DNA of 64,000 nt from NCBI GenBank assembly GCA_945876035.1, contig CAMCMU010000006.1:79437-143436 (forward strand), read 5' to 3'. A model generated the notes under the pieces. The model saw nothing but the letters and a program-made list of their open reading frames with translations. It was not told the origin of the DNA and searched no databases. Origin of the DNA: Schlesneria paludicola DSM 18645. Its GTDB lineage: Bacteria > Planctomycetota > Planctomycetia > Planctomycetales > Planctomycetaceae. Shown piece by piece: positions 41,363-51,103 of the stretch (positions are counted from its first letter, which is position 1; every line of letters begins with the position of its first letter). Both the position numbers and the translations under genes were made by a program.

Positions 41363-43567
41363 CTATCTCGATTCGAATTCCCGTTCGACGGCTTCCAATT
41401 CTTTGGTCAACCGCCGGTAGCCATATTCGTTGAGGAGGGCGATGATTCCTCGATCACTGTTACTGCGTGCCACAACAGCGAGCGCGTTCAATGCGTTGTA
41501 CATTGAGTTGACTGCTGCTTGCAATTGAGCTTGTTGTTCTTCAGCGTTCTTCTCCTGTCTGGCGATTCCCGCCTTGGCCAACGATTCTAAGCTGTTCATG
41601 TATTCCCAGCCAAATTCCGCTCGACGAGCGTGATAGAGAACGTAAGATCGGCCTCCCACCCGAGCACGGGTATTCGCTCTGTACATTTCATTCATGGCAT
41701 TCTGGTAATGATCTCGGACCTGCCCCCACCATGCCGGAACGACTTTTTTTGGCTCGTAATGTTTCATCACGATATTTGGTATTGGGGAACTAAATTCGAC
41801 GTCATTCTCAGCAATCAGAGTTGTGGCCTCTTCAATCAGTCTCAGGGCTTTAATGACCGGAACGGCAATCCCATCCCCACAAATCGTCGAGACCATATCG
41901 TGACAGGCCTGATCGGACGTGATATCCGGATCAAAACTAGCTCGACTGAGAAAATAGGAGCTCAGATCGAAATCGCCAACAGACAAAAAATCCGTGCAAT
42001 AACCTGCCCAACGTTTTTCGCGGGACTGGGCTATCATGCGTTCCAGGGATTTATGAGAGGCCTGCGGTAGAAATCCCGTGTTGTCGTCTGTGAGGATCAA
42101 AATCAGTCTGTCGGAGATCAAATCGGCTGCAACTGCGGGCCGTTCATTTTCGTTCTGAGCGACCTGACGAGCCGTGTAATCCACAAAACGCAATTGGCCT
42201 TTCGGCGTGGGCGTGAGCTTGTCCAGACAGGCAAACAGATCGGGATCGATCTGCAGGAAATTGACCTCCAGAGGCTGTCCGTCGGGACGCAGGAACAGAT
42301 TCGAATCCGATCTCAAGCGGGTCAAAAAATCAAATCCGACCAGGTGACTACGAAAGGCGAGATCGCCTGTTTTACGAACTCCGATCTGCAGACGATGGCG
42401 TGCTGAGTCGGTGAACTGCAACAAACTCGGCAGTCCGTCAGGACCAGATCGTTGGGAGAGGCTGTTCCAAGAAGATTCTGCATGCTCGCTCCACTCGAGT
42501 TTTTTTGGCAGAGACAAATAGACTGCGTCTACTTCTGGATATGTGCCGAGATAAGCCCGGAGTTGAGTTTTGGCGATTTGCATGAGCACCTCGTCGTCCG
42601 CCATTTGTAATGGCCCGGGACCAATGCTCAATTCGTTTTCGCCTCGTAATAATTTTGCCTGCGGCATCGTTGTGAAAAACTCTTTAGGAAATTCCAGAGG
42701 CGACATCACGAGGCCAACAGTCATTCCCATCTCGTGGGCGTATTTGATGATCCCTTGCAACAGTGCGGTACCCGCTTCAATGCGTTCTTGGTAGGTCTTC
42801 CGTCCCGTGAAATCAGGGTTTTCAAACAGTTTCGCTCCTGCAAACGCCGAACGTCCCGCGGTGTTCGCGCCGACGGGATACTGCAATCCATACCACAGCA
42901 CTCCAGTCTGCTTTTTCACTCCGCCAAACTCGAAGTCCACGAACGGTTGCCACGAATGGACGCTCAGCAGAAGCCGGTTGTATTTCTGCTTAGCCAGCTG
43001 TTTCACAACCTGTTTTTGTTCTTGAAGCCCCCACGATTCCTGGCCGATAGGAAAATCATCAATGGTCCGCCATGCTCGACTGCGAAGCTGCGGCTCTCGC
43101 ACGACATCGTATCCTGTGAGTTTGAATGCGGGTGGCGTGGCCGGATCCAAGTCACCGTACAACAGTGAGCGAATGCCGAGTCGATGAGCCAATTCCGACA
43201 CGGCCCAGAAAGTCGCTGCGGGGGTCTCTCCCCCCACGAGTAACGCCGGTTGACCGCGAAAATTCACAGTCTTCAGGCAGTGTCCTTGGTCACTCAGTTT
43301 CGGCCATGAGGCACTCCAATCTCGCGTCTCTGGATTCGATGACGGACTACCGACAAAAATGACGTGTGCCCCAGGGTCGCTCGGCGTTCCCGCGAGACTG
43401 ACTTCGGCCTGATACAGTCGGCGAAGGTGACCTGCCAACTCTTCTGCCGCCGTATGTTCCAAACTTGGCGACACCACATTTGTCACAATTTCGACCTTTG
43501 GACCGGCTAGCAAATCCAAATGAGACCCAAGAAGTAGGATTGCCAGCCACAGAAAACGTCGTGTCAT
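41363..43567 (-). CDS. Secreted putative glycoside hydrolase-like protein (GH67/GH115-type N-terminal fold suspected)
   Basis: Signal peptide MTRRFLWLAILLLGSHLDLLAG; SLEHTAAEELAGHLRRLYQAEVSL...ATFWAVSELAHRLGIRSLLYGDL. Confidence 0.6.
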   Translation of the reverse strand: MTRRFLWLAILLLGSHLDLLAGPKVEIVTNVVSPSLEHTAAEELAGHLRRLYQAEVSLAGTPSDPGAHVIFVGSPSSNPETRDWSASWPKLSDQGHCLKTVNFRGQPALLVGGETPAATFWAVSELAHRLGIRSLLYGDLDPATPPAFKLTGYDVVREPQLRSRAWRTIDDFPIGQESWGLQEQKQVVKQLAKQKYNRLLLSVHSWQPFVDFEFGGVKKQTGVLWYGLQYPVGANTAGRSAFAGAKLFENPDFTGRKTYQERIEAGTALLQGIIKYAHEMGMTVGLVMSPLEFPKEFFTTMPQAKLLRGENELSIGPGPLQMADDEVLMQIAKTQLRAYLGTYPEVDAVYLSLPKKLEWSEHAESSWNSLSQRSGPDGLPSLLQFTDSARHRLQIGVRKTGDLAFRSHLVGFDFLTRLRSDSNLFLRPDGQPLEVNFLQIDPDLFACLDKLTPTPKGQLRFVDYTARQVAQNENERPAVAADLISDRLILILTDDNTGFLPQASHKSLERMIAQSREKRWAGYCTDFLSVGDFDLSSYFLSRASFDPDITSDQACHDMVSTICGDGIAVPVIKALRLIEEATTLIAENDVEFSSPIPNIVMKHYEPKKVVPAWWGQVRDHYQNAMNEMYRANTRARVGGRSYVLYHARRAEFGWEYMNSLESLAKAGIARQEKNAEEQQAQLQAAVNSMYNALNALAVVARSNSDRGIIALLNEYGYRRLTKELEAVEREFESR

Positions 43568-45015
43568 TATTGGGCCTCACGAGAAAAACAGTGCAACGAT
43601 TCGCGTCCGCGAATGAAAAGGCGTCCGTCGGCAATAGCGGGCGACGACAAACAGCTTTCCCCGATATCGTTCTGAGCGAGAACTTTCAATTTCGATCCCT
43701 GTTCCAGCACGACGATGGTGCCATTTTCACCGGGAACGTAAATCTTCCCGTCGCCTGCGGCGGGCGAACCGTAATAGTCTCCAATGGCCCGGATTCGGCT
43801 CAACTCCCAATGCGGCGTTCCGTCTTTCGTACTAAACGAGCTGGAAATCCCACCTTTCTTAACGACGAAGAGTTGTTCGTTAACCACAAGCGGTGAAGAA
43901 ATATTAGAGGGGGACCGATTGTTGAGATTCCACAACACATGCGTTTTCGTGACATCGCCAGTCCCGCCACCCCTGATGGCTTGGATGGTGTTCCCGCCAG
44001 CCGTTTGGTTATCTAACGAAACAAACGCCGTATCTAATTCGATGCCGCTCAGCGTTCCGCTTTTGTCTCGGTCTGATTGATCGAATCGACTCCAAAATTC
44101 CACAGGAATTTCTGCTCGTGAGAGGATTCCGTCTTGATCGGTGTCCAACCACTCGAGCAGCGCGAACTTCAATGTTCGAGTATGATCACCATAGCTTTGG
44201 ACCGAGACATAAATCACGCCATCGCGTTCGACGGGCGAGGTGATCATGGTGCGTAACAACGTGTTGCAGGTCCACAATTCCTTTCCTGTCAATGGGTCAT
44301 ATCCCTTAAGTTTTCCGCTTCCGGAAATTACAACATCCGTGCGTCCGTTCGCTTCACAAATGACCGGAATCGCATAGCCGGCAAGCATCTCTGAGCGTTC
44401 CGCTTTCCAGCGACGTTTTCCGGTTCGACTGTCCACGGCGAAGAGCGCGGGGGCCAAATCATCATCCTGGTTGAACAGCACCGAATCCTTGTAAACGATC
44501 GGCGAGGAGGCGGCGCCCCAATCCATCAAGTAGGCGGGAACCTCCATTTCGTGTCGCCACACCTTTGCCCCCGTTCTGACATCCAAGGCCAAAAGTCCGA
44601 GCGTGCTGAAGTAGACATAGATCCGCTCTCCGTCGCAGGCGGGTGTCGATGACGCTGCGCTGTTTGGTGGAGTCGTCCGCGGCAGTTTTCCGGTGTCGTA
44701 TTCCTGTTTCCACAATTCCTGTCCCGTGGCCGCATCAAACGCAAACACCGCTAGCTCTTGCTCACCGGTCATGGCTGTTGTAAAGACGCGTCCATCGAAA
44801 ACGATTGGGGAACAGGCTCCGTCGCCAACCTTAACTGACCACAGACGGTTCTGCGCGTCTGAAAATTCCGTCGGGAGCGACTTCTCGGAAGTCGAAACCC
44901 CTCCGGCATTGTGGCCGCGAAACTGAGGCCAATCTTCAGCGTCTCCGCGCGTTGGTATCAACGGAAGAACGAGCAGAGGCAGTAGACAACGAATTCGTTT
45001 AATAAGCCGCTTCAT
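43567..45015 (-). CDS. PQQ-like/BamB-like beta-propeller protein with inserted EF-hand pair
   Basis: WPQFRGHNAGGVSTSEKSLPTEFSDAQNRLWSVKVG...FDAATGQELWKQEYDTGKLPRTTPPN...LDTDQDGILSRAEIPVEFWSRFDQSDRDKSGTLSGIELDTAF. Confidence 0.88.
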   Translation of the reverse strand: MKRLIKRIRCLLPLLVLPLIPTRGDAEDWPQFRGHNAGGVSTSEKSLPTEFSDAQNRLWSVKVGDGACSPIVFDGRVFTTAMTGEQELAVFAFDAATGQELWKQEYDTGKLPRTTPPNSAASSTPACDGERIYVYFSTLGLLALDVRTGAKVWRHEMEVPAYLMDWGAASSPIVYKDSVLFNQDDDLAPALFAVDSRTGKRRWKAERSEMLAGYAIPVICEANGRTDVVISGSGKLKGYDPLTGKELWTCNTLLRTMITSPVERDGVIYVSVQSYGDHTRTLKFALLEWLDTDQDGILSRAEIPVEFWSRFDQSDRDKSGTLSGIELDTAFVSLDNQTAGGNTIQAIRGGGTGDVTKTHVLWNLNNRSPSNISSPLVVNEQLFVVKKGGISSSFSTKDGTPHWELSRIRAIGDYYGSPAAGDGKIYVPGENGTIVVLEQGSKLKVLAQNDIGESCLSSPAIADGRLFIRGRESLHCFSREAQ

Positions 45016-45057
45016 GAAACCGCCTCACAGTGTGCAGAAAAATTGTGATGTCGTTTG

Positions 45058-46269
45058 TCATTTTGTTTGGACTGATTTCTTGGGGGCTTCCGGCCTGCCC
45101 TGTGTGACGGTCACTTCTGGGAGACCAATCGACAGGAATCCGATGTCCCACACAGCGAGACTCTTGTCATGTCCACCCGTTGCCAGAGTCTCTCCATTGC
45201 GAGACAGGGCAACCGCTGTGATACGACTTTCGTGACCTTCTGCCGTGGCCAGTTCTTCTCCGGTGGCTAACTCCCAGATCTTCAATTCGTTCTTTCCTAC
45301 CGCTCGACCACCACTAATGCTGATTGCTGTCTTTCTGTCCGGGTGGAATACGACTGCGTTCACAGATCGACTGTGACCCGCGAAGAAGCCCAATGCTTTT
45401 TTGGCGTGGATGTCGTAAACGTTGACATTCTCATCCATGCCACTCGACGCCAGATAGGCTCCGTCATGTGAAAAGGCGACGCCTGTCGCTCCCTTTGCGT
45501 GGAGTTCGAACGACTGCTCCACTTCTCCCGTTGAGGCGGCCCAGATTTTGACTTCGCCCCCTCGAGTTGGTCGGGTGTCGTCGCCGGCTGATGTGGCGAT
45601 CCACATGCCATCCGGAGACCAGGCGACTCCGGTGACCGGCAACCGATGTTTTTTGAATAGGAGCGGCGTTTCCGTTCCCTCCACAGTCCACACATAAGCC
45701 GTTTCATCATCACTCGCCGTAGCCAATCGACGCCCATCCGGCGAAAACGCCAAACTCGTGACGTAGCCCCGATGTCCTTTGAATTCCTTGACGAGGCCTC
45801 CTTGGGCTAAGTCCCACAGCGACACGTTCTGATAACCGCCGGTGGCAATCACTGTTCCATCGCTGGAGAAGGAGAGTGCACGGACTTGTCCTGAACGGAC
45901 GACGATCTCGCGAATCACCGACTTGCGATCGAGGTCAATGAACTGCACGGCCCCGTTGATACCTGCCGCCAGCAACTTTCCATCGGGGCTGAAGGCAACG
46001 CTTGTCACCCAACTCGGGAATGAGCTCAGGCGTACGAGCGGAACGAGTTGCCGGGGTTCAAGATTGGCTGCTTTTGAAACAGGCTGCTCCTGCGGTAGGG
46101 CGTTTGTTTCCTCCTCCGCCAATGTGGACAGACTCATGATCAACGTCAAAATTGCTGGCATGGCGATTTGCACAAAGCGTCCCTTCAAGCTCTTCCCCCA
46201 CTTTAACCAGACTGCGTGACAGCCCGCAAGCGGTGACAACAACATTGACTGGACCGGTGTCGTTGTCAA
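45058..46269 (-). CDS. WD40-repeat protein with N-terminal signal sequence
   Basis: Repeats VTSVAFSPDGKLLAAGI, VRALSFSSDGTVIATGGYQNVSLWDLA, VTSLAFSPDGRRLATASDDETAYVW, ITAVALSRNGETLATGGHDKSLAVWDI; true start may be the internal MPAILTLIMSL. Confidence 0.9.
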   Translation of the reverse strand: MTTTPVQSMLLSPLAGCHAVWLKWGKSLKGRFVQIAMPAILTLIMSLSTLAEEETNALPQEQPVSKAANLEPRQLVPLVRLSSFPSWVTSVAFSPDGKLLAAGINGAVQFIDLDRKSVIREIVVRSGQVRALSFSSDGTVIATGGYQNVSLWDLAQGGLVKEFKGHRGYVTSLAFSPDGRRLATASDDETAYVWTVEGTETPLLFKKHRLPVTGVAWSPDGMWIATSAGDDTRPTRGGEVKIWAASTGEVEQSFELHAKGATGVAFSHDGAYLASSGMDENVNVYDIHAKKALGFFAGHSRSVNAVVFHPDRKTAISISGGRAVGKNELKIWELATGEELATAEGHESRITAVALSRNGETLATGGHDKSLAVWDIGFLSIGLPEVTVTQGRPEAPKKSVQTK

Positions 46270-46513
46270 ACAGAACTCATTTGGACAAGGTCCCGTATGA
46301 CCCGCAAAACAATTTGGGGGGGAAAGATACGGCGATGGAAAAAGTCGACCCCCGTGCGTCGAACGAGCCTGGGATCAAACAGACGCTGGGTGCCTCATGG
46401 GCAAGAATCACGATAACGGATGAACGAGGATGGTCGAATAGTGTTCACCGATATAGACTTGCCATCGACAGTCTGAAATTTTCTTGTAACGCGATCTGAG
46501 GGGAGATTTGGTG

Positions 46514-47422
46514 ATGGTTCGACACTCGAAAGGACTCCGGGGATCCCGTTCAATGAGACGAGCGAGTATTGAGTGCATCGTTTTTCTGACGATGCTGATG
46601 TCTGCAGGCCTACTCTGGCAACGAGCATTTGCGGAAGAGACGGAGAGTCTCGGGACGACATCGGCGGAAAGCTCGGCAAACATCGGCAAACAAATGCAGA
46701 ACACGCCCCCGCCCAAGGGAATCCCACGCGAGCCGATGGAGGTTCTGATTGCCCTCGGTCCGTTTCTCTATCCGCTCGGGATTTGCTCAATCGTTCTGGT
46801 TTGGTTTTCCCTAGAAAGAATGGTGATATTGCGGCGGGGTCGAGTCATTCCTCGCCCCTTCGTGAAACGGTTCTTTGAGCATCTTAATGAAGGCAAACTC
46901 GATCCCAAATCCGCCCTCAAGCTGTGCGAGGAGAATGGAAGTCCGATCGCTTCCATTTTTGCTCATGGGATTCGCAAGTGGGGCAAAGGCAGCGTGGAGG
47001 TCGAACAGGCAATTATTGATGGTGGTGAGCGGCAAGTCAGTCTGTTCCGGAAGCACTTGCGGATCATCAATGGCGTGGCCACAGTCTCACCGTTACTCGG
47101 ACTGCTTGGTACGGTTGTCGGCATGATTGAGTCGTTCAACACGATTGCAACAAAGGCCGCCATGGGGAAATCCGAGGAATTAGCCGCCGGAATCGGCTTG
47201 GCCCTGCTGACAACGGCAGCAGGGCTGATGATCGCCATTCCTGCTCTGATCATTTACATGTATCTATCGGGAAAAGTCGATGCTCTGGTGATCGCGATGG
47301 ATGGGCTTGCACAAACCTTAGTGGATACCATTTCGGCCGAAGGCCTCAATGATCAGGTTCGCCTCGCGGCGCGTGCTGGTGCCAGCACCAAACCCAGCAG
47401 CGAGATTCGCAAGCCAAATTGA
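46514..47422 (+). CDS. MotA/TolQ/ExbB proton-channel family protein
   Basis: INGVATVSPLLGLLGTVVGMIESFNTIATKAAMGKSEELAAGIGLALLTTAAGLMIAIPALIIYMYLSGKVD. Confidence 0.92.
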   Translation: MVRHSKGLRGSRSMRRASIECIVFLTMLMSAGLLWQRAFAEETESLGTTSAESSANIGKQMQNTPPPKGIPREPMEVLIALGPFLYPLGICSIVLVWFSLERMVILRRGRVIPRPFVKRFFEHLNEGKLDPKSALKLCEENGSPIASIFAHGIRKWGKGSVEVEQAIIDGGERQVSLFRKHLRIINGVATVSPLLGLLGTVVGMIESFNTIATKAAMGKSEELAAGIGLALLTTAAGLMIAIPALIIYMYLSGKVDALVIAMDGLAQTLVDTISAEGLNDQVRLAARAGASTKPSSEIRKPN

Positions 47423-47581
47423 TCGCATTGACTGCGATTCGTTCCTCGGCACCGATTACAGAAATGTGACCGGTGCCGCCGCCGAGCCGCAAAGGTGAAA
47501 ACATCCTGCTGTTGATTGCAGCGATGCCGAAAGGACATTTTCCCGAAAGACATTTTTTGACAGGCGACAAGCCCTGATTGG

Positions 47582-48166
47582 TCAGAGTCCTGCGCGATTG
47601 GCGCCCGGAATCCACAACACGTCCCGAAGTCCGTTGTTGTTTGCCGCGCGAGCCATAACAAAAAACAGGTCTGAGAGACGGTTCAGATAGATCGCAATCT
47701 GGGGATTGATGTCTTCGTGTGAGGTCAATTTCAAGACGCCGATTTCGACGCGACGACAGACGGTTCTCGCATGGTGCAGGTGTGCCGCACAGACTGTTCC
47801 GCCGGGAAGAACAAAACTGTTCAAGGGCGACAACTTTTCATTGGCGGCATCGATCCACCGTTCGAGTTGTGTGACCTGAGCTTCGGTGACACGGAGTGGC
47901 TTCGTGGCTGTGGGTATTTCAGTTTCAGACTCGGGAACACATAGGTCGGCTCCAATGTCAAACAGATCATTTTGAATATGAATCAAAATCTGCATCTCCA
48001 GATCCGTCGGACCGTTTGCTAAGACCACTCCGATCACTGAGTTCAGTTCATCAACGCCACCGTAGGCACAGATCCGCGGATCTGTCTTGAAAACGCGACG
48101 ACCGTTACCCAGTGAGGTCTGTCCCGCATCACCACTCTTGGTGTAAATTCGATTCAAATGAACCAT
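47582..48166 (-). CDS. Cob(I)alamin adenosyltransferase, PduO type
   Basis: MVHLNRIYTKSGDAGQTSLGNGRRVFKTDPRICAYGGVDELNSVIGVVLA...LPGGTVCAAHLHHARTVCRRVE. Confidence 0.94.
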   Translation of the reverse strand: MVHLNRIYTKSGDAGQTSLGNGRRVFKTDPRICAYGGVDELNSVIGVVLANGPTDLEMQILIHIQNDLFDIGADLCVPESETEIPTATKPLRVTEAQVTQLERWIDAANEKLSPLNSFVLPGGTVCAAHLHHARTVCRRVEIGVLKLTSHEDINPQIAIYLNRLSDLFFVMARAANNNGLRDVLWIPGANRAGL

Positions 48167-48502
48167 TGTCGGACTCCCTGATAAATTTCAAGACGCCAAG
48201 ACCTATCGAAACCGGATTGACGATCCATCAAAACCACCGGCCGAGACGGATCATCGCGCCAGTGCCGGTGACGCGCGGCGCTCATTCACGAAGACAGAAA
48301 AAAGAGAGCCTTCGTCAGGTGGAAATTGACATTGTTTGGCTGCCGTCTTCAAACCAATTCGGCGGCCATCGGATCCGGAGAAAAGTCGGCCGCTCACTCG
48401 ACTGACTGCACCGGCACCGGCACCCTGGAGTGTTCAATGCACGAGAGATCCGCCTGCCGAGGCAGGGGCGGTCAGGCTGAAACGTTGATCATTCGATTGG
48501 GA

Positions 48503-50752
48503 CTAGGGTCTCTGCCCGGTGGACGCAGCAAATTGCTGGAGCCGTTGACCAACGACCGCTGGACTCGGACGCAGAGTTCCAACGACGCCCGCCAAAGCCG
48601 TTTTGATCGCAGGATCCTGTGTGGTTAACCAAGCGGAATGAATTGCTGCGATGCCCTCTTGGGTAAGCAGCAGTCCGAATCGCTGGATGTGAAATGTTAG
48701 TTGAGTCGCCGCTGTTTCTCGAAGTTTCATATCGAGCGACGTGTTCAGCACAAGAACTGACAACTTCTTTTGAGCTGATCCGGTGCCGATTCCTGCTAAA
48801 GCAACAAGGGCATTTTCTCCGGTGTCCGCGACTTCAGCGACTCGTCCAATTTGCTGCTCCGCCGGAGCGATGTCGAAGACACGTACGCCTTGATCCGAGG
48901 CGAGTGACGCCAACCAATAAACTGCCGCGATCTTCTGTTGATTCCGTTCATAAGCCGTTAATTCAGGTGATCTTACACGTTGAACAAACGGCTGAAACTG
49001 TACTAAGAAATCATTGTCCGATGCCGACTCAGAGACAAATACGGCCAGTTTGCTGCGGGAGACGAGACGAGCCACTTCGGTCCGGACGGATTCAGGACCA
49101 TAAATCACAATGGGCACGGCCGAGGTACGGGAATCACTCCGTAAATTAGAAATCGTCTGAGTCAAATCCCAGCGAATGCAGTTTGCATGGACGACAATAA
49201 GATCAATTCCAGCTTCCGTCGTTGCCTTCTCAAACCCCTCACGTCCCGTCGTTGCTGTCGTCGCCTGGTACCCCACGCCACGCAAGTAGCCCGCCGTGAC
49301 GCCACTGCGACTCTCATCAGCATCCACAATCAGTGCTCGGGATCGACCTGAATCCGTGAGAGCCCTTGCGAGAATCGAAACGACTCGACTGGAACCGGTA
49401 AATCCGTTCTTGGGACCAATTCTCAGAACAGTGACGGCCGCCGCGAATTGGATTCGGGAATCGGGGGCATTCAAGGCAGCAATCACCGGTGATTTCAAGC
49501 CGGCGGACCCGTAAATCTGTTCTCGAGTTCCAATTTGTGCCAGAACATTGAGCGTTGCAACGGCGGTGGACGATTGTCCGGCATCTATCGCTTCCGCCAA
49601 GCCCCTCGAGACGGTCTCCTCTCCAGCAGTCAACGCCAAGTCACTTGCGGAACCAGGTCCCGTCGGAAGAGGCTTACCCCAGCCGTTCTGAAGAACCTCG
49701 GAGCCCAACAGCGAGGCCAGATATTGCGCTTGCATCTCAGGCTGTTCCGGAGACAGCGCCAATGATTGATTGGCAAATTTGGCAGAGATCAGCAGAGCCG
49801 CAATGGAGGGGTCATACGATTTAGAGGCGACCGTCGACAGACTCTTGTCCCAGCCCCAGAGGGCAACCGATCCATCATCTTTGAGCGGCAGGATATCTCG
49901 ATCGCGGTAAAATCGTCGGGCGAAATATCTCAACTGGTTGGATGCCAAAACAGAGGAAATCTGGTCTATTTTGGAGGGTGATCCCTTGAGCAGTTTGGCA
50001 AGCACCCTTTGAGCCGCATCGCGGACACTGAGCGACAGACGATCCGAAAACGCCGGGTACCAAAGGTAGGGAATGGCTTCTTGTGCATTGAGCCATCCGA
50101 GGAGATCAAGGATCACGATCTGGATCCGCTCTTCGGGTGCGTCAAGTCCTCCCAACAACGGGGGCACAATTTCCCTTCCCATGCGAGACAGCACAAGCAC
50201 CAAAGTATTCTGTTGTGTGCCGGCTCCCGCCTGTCCGATCATTTTTAGAATATGTGGGACGGCGAGCGGCCCCGCATTCTTCAATTCCACAATCGCCTGC
50301 TCACGTTCTGTCGAGTTTCCTAGTACGCGGACAAGCAGTTCCTCTATGTAGGCGGGATCTTCCGACCGTCTTTTGCCGATGTCACTCAATCGATTGAGAA
50401 GCCGAATCGAGACGGGTTGTAGCTCTTTAATGCCTGCAAGTTTGACGAACTCGGCAGTCCCAAACAGAGTTCGAATTTTGGTGAGCAAATCATCGTTAGG
50501 TAAAGCCGCTTCGACTTGTTCGAGATATTGACGGGCCAAGTCCATGCGTGCCAGATCGACCATTAACAACGTTCTGCGGAACAGATCTTCCGGCGTCTTC
50601 GGTTCCACTAATAATGGTGATGGCTCGGGAACTTGCGGAAGTTTGACAACTGCGGTTGCGTCAGGGGCTTGAGCCAGCAAGGCTCTCGGACAGAGGAGCA
50701 ACATGGCCATCCAAACGGCGCTCATTGAAACTATTGGACGAAGCCGGACCAT
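48503..50752 (-). CDS. HEAT-repeat-like protein with an internal degenerate response-regulator receiver domain
   Basis: Signal sequence; helical repeats (AVPHILKMIGQAGAGTQQNTLVLVLSRMGREIVPPLLGGLDAPEERIQIVILDLLGWL); RALIVDADESRSGVTAGYLRGVGYQATTATTGREGFEKATTEAGIDLIVVHANC. Confidence 0.75.
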   Translation of the reverse strand: MVRLRPIVSMSAVWMAMLLLCPRALLAQAPDATAVVKLPQVPEPSPLLVEPKTPEDLFRRTLLMVDLARMDLARQYLEQVEAALPNDDLLTKIRTLFGTAEFVKLAGIKELQPVSIRLLNRLSDIGKRRSEDPAYIEELLVRVLGNSTEREQAIVELKNAGPLAVPHILKMIGQAGAGTQQNTLVLVLSRMGREIVPPLLGGLDAPEERIQIVILDLLGWLNAQEAIPYLWYPAFSDRLSLSVRDAAQRVLAKLLKGSPSKIDQISSVLASNQLRYFARRFYRDRDILPLKDDGSVALWGWDKSLSTVASKSYDPSIAALLISAKFANQSLALSPEQPEMQAQYLASLLGSEVLQNGWGKPLPTGPGSASDLALTAGEETVSRGLAEAIDAGQSSTAVATLNVLAQIGTREQIYGSAGLKSPVIAALNAPDSRIQFAAAVTVLRIGPKNGFTGSSRVVSILARALTDSGRSRALIVDADESRSGVTAGYLRGVGYQATTATTGREGFEKATTEAGIDLIVVHANCIRWDLTQTISNLRSDSRTSAVPIVIYGPESVRTEVARLVSRSKLAVFVSESASDNDFLVQFQPFVQRVRSPELTAYERNQQKIAAVYWLASLASDQGVRVFDIAPAEQQIGRVAEVADTGENALVALAGIGTGSAQKKLSVLVLNTSLDMKLRETAATQLTFHIQRFGLLLTQEGIAAIHSAWLTTQDPAIKTALAGVVGTLRPSPAVVGQRLQQFAASTGQRP

Positions 50753-51065
50753 TCACTGACTCCACTGTTGTGGTATGCAACCTTCGCGATTCCCGTGAAG
50801 AGTGGAAATTGACGGGCAAAGTCACTGCTCTCCCAAGGCGATCCAGCGGCCCCTATAAGACAGGACACTCTGGATTCGACCTCATCAACATCGACAGACG
50901 ACCCGTAAACAATCCACGCCGCTCGACGACCGAATTCATCGAACGAACAGTTAAATCATCGGGAATGGGTGTTACCGGTCAGGCTGATCGCGTAAAGCGT
51001 GTCGGTCAATCCTTTTTTTCGAGGAGGCCCGTGTGGGGGGCTAACAATCAAAAATCGGCCGATTT

Positions 51066-51103
51066 TGCAGGACTCGAACCGACTGACGGGTGTCAGTCCT
51101 GCA
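51066..51103 (-). terminator. Overlapping, mutually exclusive hairpins straddling the lysA stop codon
   Basis: TGCAGGACT (51066-51074)/AGTCCTGCA (51095-51103), competing with GACTGAC (51081-51087)/GTCAGTC (51092-51098); palindrome AAAATCGGCCGATTTT at 51051-51066. Confidence 0.4.

Noticed and set aside
51066-51103. tRNA-like T-arm sequence (GGTTCGAGTCC on the minus strand)
   Set aside because: No cloverleaf with D-arm and anticodon arm can be formed; better explained as a hairpin at the end of lysA.
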